Of a stretch of 64,000 bases of DNA, positions 31,555 to 43,499 are shown one piece after another (the first letter of the stretch is position 1; each line of letters opens with the position of its first letter). The stretch spans positions 45,028-109,027 of the forward strand of contig NZ_JBFABE010000023.1 of the NCBI RefSeq assembly GCF_040640155.1. Reading direction: 5' to 3'. The notes beneath the pieces are model-generated. The model did not search any database. It worked only from the letters and a program-made list of their open reading frames with translations, and was not told where the DNA came from. Source of the DNA: Streptosporangium sp040640155 (lineage in GTDB: Bacteria; Actinomycetota; Actinomycetes; Streptosporangiales; Streptosporangiaceae). Made by a program: the position numbers and the translations under genes.

Positions 31555-32908
31555 CCTGCTGCTCACGCTCCTCGATGCCGTCGTTGTCGTGGCCGTCGTG
31601 GTGGCCGGGCTGTGGGCCTGGCGGCGCTGGCACTACCGCTCCTTCTGGCTGGTGGCCGGCTATCCGCTGACGGCCATCGGCGTCCGGGCCACCTGGCGCA
31701 AGGTCGCCCTAGGCTGCGGCCTGACCAAGAAGCGCCAGCGCTGGTGGTTCACCCTCACCCCCGGCGCGGTCGCCTCCACCGGCCTGGTCAAGGTCCGCCG
31801 CCGCTTCCAACGCATCGCCGTCGACACCAAACCCTGGATGTGGCTGCCCCTGCCCACCCGGCACGGCTGGCGCGTCACCCTCCACCTGTTGGAAGGCCAG
31901 ATCCCCGAGGACTACGCCAAGGCCGCCGAACGCCTCGCGCACTCCTGGCGGGTCCACGCCGTCCGCGTCTCCTCACCCCGCCCCGGACGGATCGTCCTGG
32001 CCACGACCATGCGCGATCCCCTCGTCCGGGTCGCCGACCTGCCACCCTCCTCCGAACTGCTCAAGGTCACCGTGGGACAGCTGGAGACCGGCAAGCCCTG
32101 GGAGATCGACTTTCGCACCGTGCCGCACTGGCTCAACGCCGGAGCGACCCAGTCCGGAAAATCCAACCTCGCCAACGCCCTGATCGTCGGCCTGGCCCCG
32201 CAACCGGTGGCGCTGGTCGGCTTCGACCTCAAAGGCGGCGTGGAGTTCACCCCCTACACCCCGCGCCTGTCGGCGCTGGCCACCTCCCGCGCCGAGTCGG
32301 TCGGCCTGCTCGATGACCTGGTGGGACTGATGATCGACCGGATGGGCCTGTGTCGTACGGCAGGCGCCCGCAACATCTGGCAACTCCCACCCGGCATACG
32401 GCCTATCCCCATCGTGGTCCTGGTCGACGAGCTGGCCGAGCTGTATCTGATGGCCGACAAGAGCGAGAAAGACGAGATCGCCAAGACCTCAACCGCGCTG
32501 CTCCGCGTGGCCCAGCTCGGGCGGGCCTTCGGGATCTACCTGTTCTGCTGCGGCCAGCGCATCGGCTCCGACCTCGGCCCTGGCGTCACCGCGCTTCGCG
32601 CGCAGTGCTCGGGCCGCATCTGCCACCGGGTCAACGACCCGGAGACAGCGACCATGACCCTCGGCGACCTCGACCCCGCCGCGCTGGTCTCCGCCCGCGC
32701 GATCCCCGCCGAGACCCCCGGTGTGGCCATCGTCGCCGGACAGGACGGTCAGTGGTACCGCGCTCGCTCCTTCTACGTCTCCGAGCAGGCCGCCGAACAC
32801 GCCGCCCGCATGTACTCAGACCTCACCCCGGCCTGGGCCGACATCACCTCCGGCATCCACGACGCGGCCACGAGCGAGCTCGACCTGACCGAACTTCTCG
32901 ACGCCTGA
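31544..32908 (+). CDS. FtsK/SpoIIIE-type DNA translocase for conjugation (TraB/TraSA-like)
   Basis: A 454-residue membrane ATPase. An N-terminal membrane helix (VVVVAVVVAGLWAW) is followed by a translocase domain with Walker A GATQSGKSN near residue 200 and Walker B PIVVLVDELAELY near 290, then the FCCGQRIGSD region. Such proteins form hexamers that pump double-stranded DNA between hyphae, the hallmark of actinomycete conjugation. The TTG start at 31544 is supported by GGAGGTG 6 bases upstream. It is the second gene of the transfer operon. Confidence 0.93.
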   Translation: MRDDLLLTLLDAVVVVAVVVAGLWAWRRWHYRSFWLVAGYPLTAIGVRATWRKVALGCGLTKKRQRWWFTLTPGAVASTGLVKVRRRFQRIAVDTKPWMWLPLPTRHGWRVTLHLLEGQIPEDYAKAAERLAHSWRVHAVRVSSPRPGRIVLATTMRDPLVRVADLPPSSELLKVTVGQLETGKPWEIDFRTVPHWLNAGATQSGKSNLANALIVGLAPQPVALVGFDLKGGVEFTPYTPRLSALATSRAESVGLLDDLVGLMIDRMGLCRTAGARNIWQLPPGIRPIPIVVLVDELAELYLMADKSEKDEIAKTSTALLRVAQLGRAFGIYLFCCGQRIGSDLGPGVTALRAQCSGRICHRVNDPETATMTLGDLDPAALVSARAIPAETPGVAIVAGQDGQWYRARSFYVSEQAAEHAARMYSDLTPAWADITSGIHDAATSELDLTELLDA

Positions 32909-32939
32909 ACCGACCGACCCGATCAGAAAGGGGGAAACG

Positions 32940-33623
32940 ATGCGACACCTCGCCCGCTACCTGCTCGACTCTGGGCCGGTCCTCATCCTGGCCGCCATCG
33001 CGGGTGCCGGATCGTTCACCCACATCCACGACACCGCCACCCAGCACGGACAACACGGCTGGATGGCCTGGGCCGTGGCCGTCTGCGTCGACCTCACCTG
33101 CGTCATGGCCGCCCGCGAACGCCAGCGTGACGCCAAGACCGGACGCCAGCGCTCCGGACCGGTCTCCTGGCCGGCGCTCGTCCTAGCCGGTGGCGTCCTG
33201 CTCTCCCTGGCGGCCAACCTGCACCAAGCCGAAGCATCGGTATGGGGCTGGCTGGTCGCCGCCACACCCGCCGGGGCGTTCCTCATCGCGGTCTCGATGC
33301 TGGAACGCCGTGCGGCCGTCTCCCACTCCGCCTCCTCATCCGCGGTGACGGTCACCGCCTCCACCGCACCGGTCCCCGCGCCGCCGATCCCCGAACTCAC
33401 CCCCGCCGCCGACGCCGTCCCCGATGACTCAACCGGACCGTCCCCGGCGCTGGTCACCTTCGCCCGCCGCGTGGCCATCGAACACCACGCCCAACACGGC
33501 CGGCCCATCACCGCCAGCACGCTTCGCGCTCGATTGGGCGTCTCCGACCAACTCGCCACCGACCTGCTCCGCAGCCTGCACACCGTCACCAAACCCGCGC
33601 AGAGACAAGGGGAACCACGATGA
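32940..33623 (+). CDS. SpdB-like spread protein (DUF2637)
   Basis: A 227-residue protein with four membrane helices in the first 125 residues (LILAAIAGAGSF, WMAWAVAVCVDLTCVMAA, LVLAGGVLLSLAANLHQAE, GWLVAATPAGAFLIAVSML), the DUF2637 pattern. A Pro-rich linker leads to a small helix-turn-helix-like C-terminal domain (ITASTLRARLGVSDQLATDLLRS). SpdB proteins support spread of elements between septate compartments. AGGGGG precedes the ATG. Its stop overlaps the next start (ATGA). Confidence 0.88.
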   Translation: MRHLARYLLDSGPVLILAAIAGAGSFTHIHDTATQHGQHGWMAWAVAVCVDLTCVMAARERQRDAKTGRQRSGPVSWPALVLAGGVLLSLAANLHQAEASVWGWLVAATPAGAFLIAVSMLERRAAVSHSASSSAVTVTASTAPVPAPPIPELTPAADAVPDDSTGPSPALVTFARRVAIEHHAQHGRPITASTLRARLGVSDQLATDLLRSLHTVTKPAQRQGEPR

Positions 33624-33703
33624 CCGGCCCCGAGCGCCGACCCGCCGTGATCAAGGGACTGCGGGACCTGGCCGCCTACCTGGAAGTCGCCGATGTCGTC
33701 TGA
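33620..33703 (+). CDS. Tiny ORF overlapping the spdB stop
   Basis: A 27-residue frame from ATG 33620 (overlapping the SpdB stop as ATGA), with AGGGG just upstream. It encodes RPAVIKGLRDLAAYLEVADVV, a plausible short helix. It overlaps the next small gene by 11 bp. Coupling is the only support; it could be a leader that couples translation to the next gene. Confidence 0.35.
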   Translation: MTGPERRPAVIKGLRDLAAYLEVADVV

Positions 33704-33854
33704 TGCTGGCCAAGAAGCAATCGCCCCGCCCATCTGCGAGCGGGAACCGTTCTCGCTGGCCACGCCGCACCGCTGGCGCTGCCTGTGCGGCGGGGGTGGC
33801 CTCGACTCCTACGGCGACACCTGCTCCTACTGCGACGGTCTCGGCTTCTGCTGA
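33693..33854 (+). CDS. Small zinc-ribbon protein
   Basis: A 53-residue protein with four Cys in two pairs (WRCLCGGGG and CSYCDGLGFC), a likely zinc ribbon of the DnaJ-like CxxCxG kind. It lies between spdB and rep, where AICEs often carry such small proteins. The exact role is unknown. Confidence 0.65.
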   Translation: MSSDAGQEAIAPPICEREPFSLATPHRWRCLCGGGGLDSYGDTCSYCDGLGFC

Positions 33855-33955
33855 GAGTCGTCGGCGCCCTCGGCCTGGCCGTACATCCGCCAAGACGCCT
33901 ACCAGGTCGGGGGCCATCCCCTTCGCACCCCAACGAGTGAAAGGAGGTCTTCATC

Positions 33956-35334
<1,379 letters not shown>

Positions 35335-35338
<4 letters not shown>

Positions 35339-35517
35339 GCACGACCACCGACGAACGCATGTGGGATGTCCAACGGCTGTCCGACTTCCTGGGCCTCCCG
35401 GTGAGCACCCTCTACCAGTGGCGTTACCTCGGCAAGGGACCGAAGGGCTACAAGGTGGGTCGTCACGTGCGCTACCTGCCCGAGGAGATCTATGCATGGG
35501 TGCGTGAGCAGTCATGA
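35335..35517 (+). CDS. xis: Excisionase (Xis), MerR/AlpA-type helix-turn-helix
   Basis: A 60-residue DNA-binding protein: MWDVQRLSDFLGLPVSTLYQW, then GYKVGRHVRYLPEEIYAWV, the standard excisionase/AlpA-like pattern. It overlaps the rep stop upstream and the integrase start downstream (both 4 bp), so rep, xis and int are made as a unit. It directs the integrase to excise the element. Confidence 0.92.
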
Positions 35518-36743
35518 CCGTCTACGACCGCTGGCACAAGTCCCACCCCAAGCCAGGTGACCCGAAGTGCTCCGAGCATGGTCGAACCCCCACCATTGAC
35601 CACGGCAAGGGTGAGCGCTGGCAGGTCCGCTGGCGAGACGACCGAGGCGAACAGCGGAAGAGGAACTTCACGAAGCGGTCGGCCGCCGACACGTTCGACG
35701 CGAAAACTAAGAGTGATCTCTCCTCGGGTCAGTACGTGGATGCCGCCCGTGGCAAGGTCAAATTCCGGGAGTTCGCCGAGCAGTGGCGGACGAGCCAGGT
35801 GCACAGGGAGTCCACCGTCACCCTGGTGGACCGTGCGCTGCGCATCCATGTCTACCCGGTACTCGGTGAGCAGACCATAGCCTCCGTCCGTCCTGGGCAC
35901 GTACAGACGCTTATACGGCGATGCTCGGAGGAGCTCGCCCCCTCCACCGTGCACGTCCTGTACGGCTACGTAAGCTCGATCTTCCTGGCGGCCGTCCGGG
36001 ACCGGGTCATCGGGCACTCGCCGTGCGTCGGCATCCGGTTACCTGCTCCGGAGACGAAGAAGGTCACACCGCTGGATGTGCAGACCGTCATGGCACTCGC
36101 GAACGCCGTCCCTGCCCGATATCGGGCCATCGTGCTGACCGCTGTAGGGACGGGTCTACGCCCTTCCGAGATCTTCGGACTTGAAATTGGGAAGATCGAC
36201 CTTCAGCGCAGGATCCTCAAGGTCGAACAGCAGCTCATCACCAGCGCGGCAAAGGGCAATGAGGTCTACCTCGGGCCGCCCAAAACACCCAAGAGCCATC
36301 GCACGATTCCCCTGTCTGGCAGCGTCACGACCATTCTCGCAACCCATCTCGAGGAGTTCCCCGCGACGGCAGTCGAGATCATCGATCGGATCAACCCCCG
36401 GCAACCGGTCCTACGGGAGGCCGAGTTGATGTTCACGACATCGCGCGGCACACCGATCAAGAGGGGAACGTGGAGCGACATCTGGCGGCTGGCGGCCGAC
36501 ACGGTCGGCATTCCCCAGGGAACCGGGCTGCATGTCTGCCGCCATACCTACGCCTCGGCCTTGATCCGGTACGGCGAGAGCGTCAAGACCATCCAGCACC
36601 TGCTGGGCCACAGCTCGGCTGTGACCACCTTGAACATCTACGCGCATCTGTGGCCGGACGCCGACGACCGGGCGAGAGCCGCCGTCGACTCCGTCTTCGC
36701 CGATGTGCCCTCGATGTGCCCTGAACCGGAGGCCGGACGGTGA
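35514..36743 (+). CDS. int: Tyrosine-recombinase integrase
   Basis: A 409-residue tyrosine recombinase. An N-terminal arm-binding region is followed by a SAM-like core-binding domain (FAEQWRTSQVHRESTV). The catalytic domain has Arg in GTGLRPSEIFGL, HVCRHTYASAL (HxxR), His in LLGHSSAVTTLNIYAHLW and the nucleophile Tyr in that same block. One TTA codon lies at 36039, unusual for the backbone and possibly bldA-controlled. The stop is 13 bp from the attR core, the usual arrangement. It integrates into the 3' end of nadD. Confidence 0.95.
   Translation: MTVYDRWHKSHPKPGDPKCSEHGRTPTIDHGKGERWQVRWRDDRGEQRKRNFTKRSAADTFDAKTKSDLSSGQYVDAARGKVKFREFAEQWRTSQVHRESTVTLVDRALRIHVYPVLGEQTIASVRPGHVQTLIRRCSEELAPSTVHVLYGYVSSIFLAAVRDRVIGHSPCVGIRLPAPETKKVTPLDVQTVMALANAVPARYRAIVLTAVGTGLRPSEIFGLEIGKIDLQRRILKVEQQLITSAAKGNEVYLGPPKTPKSHRTIPLSGSVTTILATHLEEFPATAVEIIDRINPRQPVLREAELMFTTSRGTPIKRGTWSDIWRLAADTVGIPQGTGLHVCRHTYASALIRYGESVKTIQHLLGHSSAVTTLNIYAHLWPDADDRARAAVDSVFADVPSMCPEPEAGR
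36703..36723 (+). repeat. Tandem ATGTGCCCT direct repeat, right arm
   Basis: The same double repeat as at 20462-20482, here inside the last codons of int (encoding DVPSMCP) and 33 bp from the core. Conservation at both ends of the element suggests integrase arm sites, although overlap with coding sequence means chance codon use cannot be excluded. Confidence 0.6.
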
Positions 36744-36752
36744 AAGCCCTGG

Positions 36753-37373
36753 TCAATCCTCCGGCCCCCGGTACAGCCCGCGCTTGTTGATGTACTGGAC
36801 GATGCCGTCCGGGACGAGGTACCAGATCGGCTCCCCCGAGCCCACCCGGTCGCGGCACTCGGACGAGGAGATCGCCAGAGCGGGGATCTCCACCAGGCTG
36901 ACCTTGCCCCGGGGCAGGCCCGGGTCGTGCAGCACGTGACCTGGCCTGGTGGCACCCACGAAGTGGGCGATGTCGAACAGCTCGTCGACGTTGTGCCAGC
37001 TCAGGATCTGGGCGAGGGCGTCGGCGCCGGTGATGAAGTAGAGGTCCACGTCGGGTCCCCAGGCGGCGGAGATCTCACGGAGCGTGTCGATGGTGAAGGT
37101 CGGGCCGGGGCGGTCGATGTCCACGCGGCTCACCGAGAAGCGCGGGTTGGAGGCGGTGGCGATGACCGTCATCAGATAGCGGTCCTCGGCGGCCGAGACG
37201 GTCCTGTCGGCCTTCTGCCACGGCTGTCCGGTCGGTACGAAGACCACCTCGTCGAGATCGAAGTGGTGGGCGACCTCACTGGCCGCGACCAGGTGGCCGT
37301 GATGGATGGGGTCGAAGGTACCGCCCATGACACCCAGGCGCCGTCTGGTCCCACCGGTAGCCGCGTTCATCAT
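36753..37373 (-). CDS. nadD: Nicotinate-nucleotide adenylyltransferase
   Basis: A 206-residue NadD, which makes deamido-NAD from nicotinate mononucleotide and ATP. The nucleotidyltransferase motif GGTFDPIHHGHLVAA and the C-terminal ALAISSSECRDRV (the ISSTxxR site) are present, as is FVPTGQPWQK. The start ATG at 37373 (tandem ATG) was preferred to the longer frame from 37415. The last 13 codons come from the element's att core and flank, with one conservative Glu to Asp change at the end. rsfS, its usual neighbour, is displaced by about 32 kb. Confidence 0.95.
   Translation of the reverse strand: MMNAATGGTRRRLGVMGGTFDPIHHGHLVAASEVAHHFDLDEVVFVPTGQPWQKADRTVSAAEDRYLMTVIATASNPRFSVSRVDIDRPGPTFTIDTLREISAAWGPDVDLYFITGADALAQILSWHNVDELFDIAHFVGATRPGHVLHDPGLPRGKVSLVEIPALAISSSECRDRVGSGEPIWYLVPDGIVQYINKRGLYRGPED
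36757..36794 (+). other. attR core (direct repeat copy 2) inside nadD
   Basis: Identical to 20319-20356. It encodes the end of NadD on the minus strand. The base just outside the core differs (A here, C at the left copy), so the last residue is Asp (GAT) here and would be Glu (GAG) after excision. The stop codon TGA is supplied by the element, so nadD stays functional when the element is integrated. Confidence 0.92.
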
Positions 37374-37447
37374 GAAACGGACCATACGCTCAAGCCGCAC
37401 CCAGCTTTTAATCACCCCCCGCGCGGGGCAGGCGAGGCCGACGTAGC

Positions 37448-38473
37448 ATGCCGGACATGACCACCACCCCGGATCGCAACCGCGTGCAGCTTCCCGGCAT
37501 CAGTTCACGCGCCTACGAACATCCCGCCGACAGGTCCGCGCTGGTCGCCCTGCGATCGCTCAGCGGATTCGACACGGTTCTCAAGCAGATGTCCGGCCTG
37601 GTCAGCGAGCGCCGGCTGCGCCTGATCTACCTCGCCTCGGCCGTACGGACCAGCGACACGCAGTTCCGAGCCCTGCACGACATGGGCCGCGACGCGGCCT
37701 ACACGCTCGACCTGCACCGCATTCCCGAGGTCTACGTCCAGCAGAGCCCGCTGGTGCAGGCGAAGGCGATCGGCTTCGACGACCCGTTCATCGTCGTCAC
37801 GACCGGCCTCCTGGACCTGATGGACTCCGAGGAGCAGCGCTTCGCCATCGGCCACGAGACCGCCCACATCCTGTCGGGCCACGCGGTGTACCGCACCATG
37901 CTCGACATCCTCACCCGCCTGGCCAGCCGGGTGGCCTGGATCCCGCTCGGCTACATCGGCCTGCGCGCGATCGTGGCCGGCCTGGAGGAGTGGCACCGCA
38001 AGTCCGAGCTGTCCGCCGACCGTGGCGGCCTGCTCTGCGGCCAGGACCCGGACGCGGCGATGCGCGCCCTGATGAAGCTCGCCGGAGGCTCACGCCTTCA
38101 CGAGATGAACGTCGAGGCCTTCCTCGACCAGGCCCGCGAGTACGACACCGCCGGCGACGTCCGCGACGGCCTGCTCAAGGTCCTCAACCTGCTGGGCACC
38201 ACCCACCCGTTCGCCGTCTCCCGGGTCGCCGAGCTCGACAAGTGGAGCCGTGGCGGCGAGTACACCAGGATCGTCGGCGGTGAGTATCCTCGCCGCGCCG
38301 ACGACTCCGACGCGAAGATCTCCGAGGAGATCAGGGCCGCCGCCCGCTCCTACCGGGAATCCTGGTCGCAGTCGCAGGACCCGTTCATCGGCGTCCTGCG
38401 CGACGTGGCCGAGGGTGCCGTCAACGCCGGGGAGCGTATCTTCAACCGCTTCTCCCGCCGCGATGGAAACTAA
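37448..38473 (+). CDS. M48 family metallopeptidase
   Basis: A 341-residue peptidase with an intact zinc site: HETAHILSGH (HExxH) near residue 138 and the third ligand Glu in HRKSELSADRGG. A hydrophobic segment (ASRVAWIPLGYIGLRAIVAG) lies between them, as in membrane-associated M48 enzymes such as HtpX. These degrade misfolded membrane proteins. ATG 37448 or 37457 could be the start. It diverges from nadD and is followed by a good terminator. Confidence 0.92.
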   Translation: MPDMTTTPDRNRVQLPGISSRAYEHPADRSALVALRSLSGFDTVLKQMSGLVSERRLRLIYLASAVRTSDTQFRALHDMGRDAAYTLDLHRIPEVYVQQSPLVQAKAIGFDDPFIVVTTGLLDLMDSEEQRFAIGHETAHILSGHAVYRTMLDILTRLASRVAWIPLGYIGLRAIVAGLEEWHRKSELSADRGGLLCGQDPDAAMRALMKLAGGSRLHEMNVEAFLDQAREYDTAGDVRDGLLKVLNLLGTTHPFAVSRVAELDKWSRGGEYTRIVGGEYPRRADDSDAKISEEIRAAARSYRESWSQSQDPFIGVLRDVAEGAVNAGERIFNRFSRRDGN

Positions 38474-38489
38474 CGCGGAGCACCACCGA

Positions 38490-38528
38490 AAGGGTCCGGG
38501 CATCGCACTCCCGGGCCCTTCGTTTTTT
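38490..38528 (+). terminator. Rho-independent terminator
   Basis: Arms AAGGGTCCGGG (38490-38500) and CCCGGGCCCTT (38510-38520) with one G-T pair, followed by CG and six T (38523-38528). It lies 17 bp after the M48 peptidase stop. Confidence 0.9.
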
Positions 38529-38569
38529 ACGTCCTCCAGGCGAAGGCATTACCCCTACCATCGTTGACC

Positions 38570-39349
38570 ATGAGAATCCGCACGATCATCGCCATGGCCG
38601 GGGCGGCCGGGATGCTCCTCACCGGCACGGCGCACGCCTACCCGGTCAAGAACCCGGCCCTGACGGAGAACGCCCTGTACGACTCCGGCACCCTCGCCGC
38701 CTCCACCTGCACCGAACCTCCGATCAAGGACGGTTCGCGCGCGCAGGCCGAGCGGTACATGAAGGCGATGGTCGGCTGCCTGAACACCGCGTGGGAGGGG
38801 CACATCACCACGGCGGGGATGTCGTTCGGCGCACCGAAGGTCAAGTTCTTCGACAGGCTGCCCAGGAAGTACTGCGGTTTCACCTTCGAGAAGGACCCGG
38901 GATCCTACTCCCTCTACTGCCCCCGGTCCCGGACGATCGCGATCCGGATCGGCAAGGACTGGCTCGAGAACACCGACGATCTCTGGCTGCTCCACCACAC
39001 GGCCGCGCTGTACGGCTACCACGTGGCGTCCCTGTCCGGCATCCACGCGGCGTACGACAAGACGCCGTACGCGAACAAGAGTGAGATGTACGAGCAGATC
39101 CGGCGCTTCAACCTGTACAGCGACTGCCTGGGCGGCGTGTTCATCCGCAGTGTCCAGGACTCCCTCGGCCGCGACGGCAAGGACTGGAAGAAGCTGCTGA
39201 GCGTCCTGAGGGGGAACGGCGATCTCAAGGGCCAGGCCCGGACGTACGGCAAGGGCTCCAACCGGGCCGCCTGGACGGCCCGCGGTCACGCCGGAAGCGA
39301 CCTGGCCGCCTGCAACACCTGGGCCGCCCCCTCCTCCCAGGTCGCCTGA
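38570..39349 (+). CDS. Secreted pseudo-metallopeptidase (neutral zinc metallopeptidase family, zinc ligands lost)
   Basis: A 259-residue secreted protein with signal peptide MRIRTIIAMAGAAGMLLTGTAHA and six or more Cys in the mature chain. Overall it matches secreted actinobacterial neutral zinc metallopeptidases (PF04228-like): SGIHAAYDK, SEMYEQIRRF, DCLGGVFI and the ending ACNTW. But the expected HEYGHH helix reads ALYGYH, so the first His, Glu and second His are replaced by Ala, Leu and Tyr, and the third-ligand Glu of the ELQADC block is Asn (NLYSDC). The fold seems kept and catalysis lost. The frame is open and conserved outside the site, so it is a pseudoenzyme rather than a pseudogene. 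Confidence 0.8.
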   Translation: MRIRTIIAMAGAAGMLLTGTAHAYPVKNPALTENALYDSGTLAASTCTEPPIKDGSRAQAERYMKAMVGCLNTAWEGHITTAGMSFGAPKVKFFDRLPRKYCGFTFEKDPGSYSLYCPRSRTIAIRIGKDWLENTDDLWLLHHTAALYGYHVASLSGIHAAYDKTPYANKSEMYEQIRRFNLYSDCLGGVFIRSVQDSLGRDGKDWKKLLSVLRGNGDLKGQARTYGKGSNRAAWTARGHAGSDLAACNTWAAPSSQVA

Positions 39350-39430
39350 ACGCGCCCCGGAACCCCGCCGGGTACCGCGCTCACACCCGAGCGCGGTGCC
39401 CCCGGCCCGCCGGGACGCGGCCCCGCCCCG

Positions 39431-39466
39431 GCCGCCCCGGCCGCCCCGGCCGCCCCGGCCGCCCCG
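39431..39466 (+). repeat. Four 9-bp GCCGCCCCG tandem units
   Basis: Perfect 9-bp units from 39431 to 39466, with a partial unit (CCCCGCCCCG) before them, in the gap between two convergent genes. It is simple-sequence expansion in noncoding DNA and probably has no function. Confidence 0.85.
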
Positions 39467-39529
39467 GCAGGACGCGACCACTCCTACGGCCCCCCGCACC
39501 GGCAGGACGGATCACCCGTAGGGCGCCCC

Positions 39530-41416
<1,887 letters not shown>

Positions 41417-41645
41417 GTGACCTCCTGCGTCGGCCACATGGGTCAGGGACCTCTGCGCCTATCGGGTCGCTCGCTCCCGCTCGCTTCCCTGCTCTCCAGC
41501 CATAGGAGACCACACCATAGCGGGCGAGAGCGATGTTTTCCCGGCGGCACGCCGGAGTTCCGAAAAGAGGTCGTTCCCCTCGGGCGCCCGTCCTCCGGGG
41601 ACCGGGCGGGGCCGGACCCGAACCCGGCCGAGAGCGGAACGGGCC

Positions 41646-41867
41646 TCAGGGCTGGTCCGGCGGCCGGTGGGCCGGCGACGGGTGGGCCTCCGGTCCACGG
41701 AACGGGTCCTCCAGCAGGCTGTCGAGCTCGGCCGTGGGTTCGGCCGACAGGTCACGGCGCCTGCTCCGGCGCCAGGTGACATGACCCCGGCTCTCCAGCA
41801 ACAGCAACAAGCGATCAGCACCAAAGAGGACAAAAGCTATAAATAGGAATGCCACTACGATTTCCAT
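41646..41867 (-). CDS. Small membrane protein (DUF6191-like)
   Basis: A 73-residue protein: one N-terminal membrane helix (IVVAFLFIAFVLFGADRLLLLL), a basic stretch (RRSRRRDL), then an acidic, Pro-rich tail with TAELDSLLEDPFRG. This matches small DUF6191 proteins of actinomycetes, of unknown function. It is flanked by noncoding DNA on both sides. Confidence 0.7.
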   Translation of the reverse strand: MEIVVAFLFIAFVLFGADRLLLLLESRGHVTWRRSRRRDLSAEPTAELDSLLEDPFRGPEAHPSPAHRPPDQP

Positions 41868-42195
41868 GAAGTCCAGTCAAACCACAAGCCATCTCGATCA
41901 CGGTGAGCGACACACTATAACTCACGGTAATAAGACGAGGCCGGCTTGGCCCGGACGAGCTTCGGGACACCCCTCCCACGACAGGACCGGCCTCCCGTCG
42001 CGGAAGGCCGGTCACCCCGGGCCGCCCCGCCACCGGAACGGGCATCGGCCCACCTGCCGGGAGCGGGCGCCGTCCCGCCTCCGGTGACGGGTGTCGGCCC
42101 GCCGCCGGTGACGGGTGTCGGCCCGCCGCCGGTGACGGGTGTCGGCCCGTCGCCGGTGGCGGGAGCGCCGCACCGGTACGGGAGGTCGGCCCGCG
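41868..42195. repeat. Intergenic region with three 24-bp tandem repeats
   Basis: 328 bp between proA and the DUF6191 gene. The first half is relatively AT-rich, likely promoter DNA for the DUF6191 gene. Perfect or near-perfect 24-bp units (CCGGTGACGGGTGTCGGCCC plus CGCCG or a one-base variant) lie at 42081, 42105 and 42129, with a partial fourth. They follow the proA stop, so they may form RNA structure in its 3' end. Confidence 0.8.
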
Positions 42196-43482
42196 TCAGG
42201 AGCAGGAGTCGGCCGAGGCCAGGACCGTGCCCTCCGCGGTGCGCAAGTGCCCCTCGCCGGTGTAGACCCACTTGGTCGAGGTCAGCTCCGGCAGCCCCAT
42301 GGGGCCGCGCGCGTGCAGCTTCTGGGTGGAGATGCCGATCTCCGCGCCGAACCCGAACTCCCCGCCGTCGGTGAACCGGGTGGAGGCGTTGACCGCCACC
42401 GCCGCGGAGTCGACCAGGGAGACGAACCTGCGCGACGCGCCGACCGAGCGGGTCACGATCGCCTCGGTGTGCGCCGAGCCGTACGTCCTGATGTGCGCGA
42501 CCGCCTCCTCCAGGGAGTCGACCACGGCCGCGGCGATGTCCAGCGAGAGGTACTCCGTGCGGAAGTCCTCCTCGGTCGCCGGCACCACGTCGCCGTAGGC
42601 CGCGATCCTGGCGTCGCCGTGCACGGTCACGCCCTCGGCGGCCAGCGCGGCCAGCGCACGCGGCACGAAGGCGTCGGCGACGGCCGCGTGCACCAGCAGC
42701 GTCTCGGCGGCGTTGCACACCGAGGGCCGCTGGACCTTGGAGTTGAGCAGGATCCGCACGGCGAGCTCGACGTCGGCGTCCGCGTCGACGTAGACGTGGC
42801 AGTTGCCCACGCCGGTCTCGATCACCGGGACCGTGGACTCCTCCACCACCGAGTTGATCAGGGAGGCGCCGCCGCGCGGGATCAGCACGTCCACCAGGCC
42901 GCGCGCCCGCATGAGCTCCTTGACCGAGTCGCGGGACGTCCCCGGGACGAGCTGGACCGCCCCGGCCGGCACCTCGGTGCCCTCCAGCGCCTCCTGCATG
43001 ACCCTCACCAGCACCGTGTTCGACTCGTACGCGCTGGACGAGCCGCGCAGCAGGGTCGCGTTGCCGCTCTTCAGGCAGAGCGCCGCCGCGTCCACGGTCA
43101 CGTTGGGGCGGCCCTCGTAGACGATGCCGATCACTCCGAGCGGGACCCGCACCTGGCGCAGTTCCAGCCCGTTGGGCAGGACGTTGCCCCGGATCACCTC
43201 GCCCACCGGGTCGGGCAGGTCGGCGACCTGGCGGACCGCCTCGGCGATCGAGGCGATCCTGGCCTCGTCCAGGCGGAGCCGGTCGATCATGTACGCGGAG
43301 ATGCCGCTCTCACCGGCCCTGCGCACGTCGAGCGCGTTGGCCGCGACGATCTCCGCGGAGGCCGCCACCAGAGCGTCGGCCATCACCCGGAGCGCGGCGT
43401 CCTTCGGCGCCCTCGGCAGCGGGGCCAGCTCGGCGGCGGCCTCTTTGGCCGCCAGGGCCACCTTCAGGAAGTCCTCGGACAT
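42196..43482 (-). CDS. proA: Gamma-glutamyl phosphate reductase
   Basis: A 428-residue ProA, the second enzyme of proline synthesis, reducing glutamyl phosphate to the semialdehyde. Family blocks: LGVIGIVYEGRPNVTVDAA, LLRGSSSAYESN, and the active-site Cys in KVQRPSVCNAAETLL. VNASTRFTDGGEFGFGAEIGISTQKLHARGPMGL lies near the end. ATG 43482 has GGAGCGCGAG upstream. The frame continues upstream but into proB coding sequence. It follows proB after 17 bp in an operon. Confidence 0.97.
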   Translation of the reverse strand: MSEDFLKVALAAKEAAAELAPLPRAPKDAALRVMADALVAASAEIVAANALDVRRAGESGISAYMIDRLRLDEARIASIAEAVRQVADLPDPVGEVIRGNVLPNGLELRQVRVPLGVIGIVYEGRPNVTVDAAALCLKSGNATLLRGSSSAYESNTVLVRVMQEALEGTEVPAGAVQLVPGTSRDSVKELMRARGLVDVLIPRGGASLINSVVEESTVPVIETGVGNCHVYVDADADVELAVRILLNSKVQRPSVCNAAETLLVHAAVADAFVPRALAALAAEGVTVHGDARIAAYGDVVPATEEDFRTEYLSLDIAAAVVDSLEEAVAHIRTYGSAHTEAIVTRSVGASRRFVSLVDSAAVAVNASTRFTDGGEFGFGAEIGISTQKLHARGPMGLPELTSTKWVYTGEGHLRTAEGTVLASADSCS

Positions 43483-43499
43483 CTCGCGCTCCAAAAGAA

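Noticed and set aside
42081..42152. CRISPR-like repeat array
   Set aside because: The 24-bp units are directly adjacent with no spacers, and no cas genes are present.
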